From G963664585 sp963664585 (GTDB lineage Bacteria > Bacillota > Clostridia > Oscillospirales > Ruminococcaceae): a DNA stretch of 64,000 nucleotides. The stretch covers positions 62,001-126,000 of the forward strand of contig CAXXEO010000015.1 of the NCBI GenBank assembly GCA_963664585.2, written 5' to 3'. Shown here piece by piece: positions 63,464 through 64,000 of this stretch; the stretch's first letter is position 1; each line of letters opens with the position of its first letter. Position numbers and translations under genes: made by a program. The notes beneath the pieces are model-generated. The model was given only the letters and a program-made list of their open reading frames with translations. It searched no databases and was not told where the DNA came from.

Positions 63464-64000
63464 TACAGTCCCCCCAGTCCTTTTTATATACTTGAATATA
63501 AAGGGGTTTGCCTTGTACATTTTCCGACTTCATCAGGCTTATTCCATTCACCCTTGTTTTAACAGTTCCAAAACCGTCGGAGAGTCCTGCCTTCTCAGCG
63601 TCATCGATAACCACCCTTCTGCCCAGCGTCAGATGGGGTTTAAGCTCGCGCTTTTCAGTAGCAAATCCCGCTTGTGCCAGCCCTTCACACAGTCCTCTAT
63701 AAAGGGAAGATAGAGCGGGACAATGTTCCACGCCCAGCCAGTATAGGTCTCCATCATCCCGTTTAAAGCTGCCAATCGGACCGGTCTCAAGTGTAAAAGG
63801 CTCGGCCTCTACCGTGTCCATAATGGCTTTGATCCTATCTATGTGAGTCGGTGCAGTCTCGCCAAGGAAAACCACTGTCAAATGTAGATTTTCAAGCGGG
63901 GTAAAGGTACCCTTGCGGGCTGCTTTTTTCACCCTGTTCACAGCATTCATTAGGTGATTCCTGGTTTCTTCTTCAAAATGAATGGCAATAAATAAACGCA
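63456..64000 (-). CDS. thpR: RNA 2',3'-cyclic phosphodiesterase ThpR (start one base beyond the window)
   Basis: 2H phosphoesterase of the LigT/ThpR family. Two HxT motifs, HLTVVFLGE and HLTLGRR, are visible. The reading frame continues through RLFIAIHFEEETRNHLMNAVNRVKK to the window edge, where the minus strand reads TGCGTTTA. The start ATG is therefore almost certainly completed by the next base outside the window. The internal Met at 63950 is not the start, because it would drop the conserved FIAI segment. Confidence 0.9.
   Translation of the reverse strand, partial: RLFIAIHFEEETRNHLMNAVNRVKKAARKGTFTPLENLHLTVVFLGETAPTHIDRIKAIMDTVEAEPFTLETGPIGSFKRDDGDLYWLGVEHCPALSSLYRGLCEGLAQAGFATEKRELKPHLTLGRRVVIDDAEKAGLSDGFGTVKTRVNGISLMKSENVQGKPLYIQVYKKDWGDCNG

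Overview
The window looks like chromosome of a Gram-positive, probably endospore-forming Clostridia member (Oscillospiraceae/Ruminococcaceae-like). Supporting signs are strong AGGAGG ribosome sites, a meso-diaminopimelate-type MurE (DNPR motif), ThyX in place of ThyA, CotF-like coat proteins, a PASTA-domain PBP, and SAM-I and FMN riboswitches. No rRNA, tRNA, CRISPR or prophage is visible.

Layout. 1-5.1 kb: the end of a Dpp/Opp peptide ABC operon followed by two class-I-amidotransferase-fold (C26) hydrolases. 5.1-6.15 kb: a complete IS30-family element inserted inside a dispersed repeat. 6.2-8.5 kb: a KdgT-like permease and a LUD-domain protein, separated and flanked by repeats. 8.8-16.7 kb: a second complete Dpp operon (binding protein, two permeases, two ATPases) ending in two C45-type amide hydrolases. 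17.1-18.0 kb: an EamA transporter. 18.1-32.7 kb: the division and cell-wall (dcw) cluster on the minus strand, read mraZ-rsmH-ftsL-pbp-murE-murF-mraY-ftsW-murG-murA-ftsQ-ftsZ, with an MraZ operator at its promoter. 33.2-43.3 kb: housekeeping genes (U32 protein, mltG, 5-FTHF cyclo-ligase, GNAT, DUF2156, tmk, thyX, pcrA). 43.7-51.8 kb: mscS, two coat proteins, nhaC, mreB, comF, recD2. 52.2-64 kb: HAD hydrolase, SAM-riboswitch-controlled metK, FMN-riboswitch-controlled ribU, MFS pump with HTH regulator, ppa, a nitrate/sulfonate/taurine-type ABC importer, DUF5131, flavodoxin, DUF1653 and thpR.

The most unusual content is non-coding. About twenty intergenic palindromic elements share a GCC-loop-GGC hairpin tip. 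Family A (11 copies, about 106 bp) has imperfect 16-bp terminal inverted repeats and three internal stems. Family B (4 copies, 108 bp when full) has TAGT...ACTA ends, and one copy has lost the hairpin precisely. A looser set (C) has different but self-complementary arms around the same tip. All lie between genes; one B copy supplies the stop codon of comF, and A copies bracket single genes. No matching transposase is in the window.

Eleven otherwise recognisable genes (ftsQ, murA, the U32 gene, GNAT, DUF2156, tmk, thyX, a Cys-containing hypothetical, pcrA, mscS, ppa) carry small frameshifts, many in homopolymers. Since several are normally essential, sequencing or assembly error is more likely than real decay. 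They are entered as pseudogenes (broken as given), with the gene extent reconstructed across frames.
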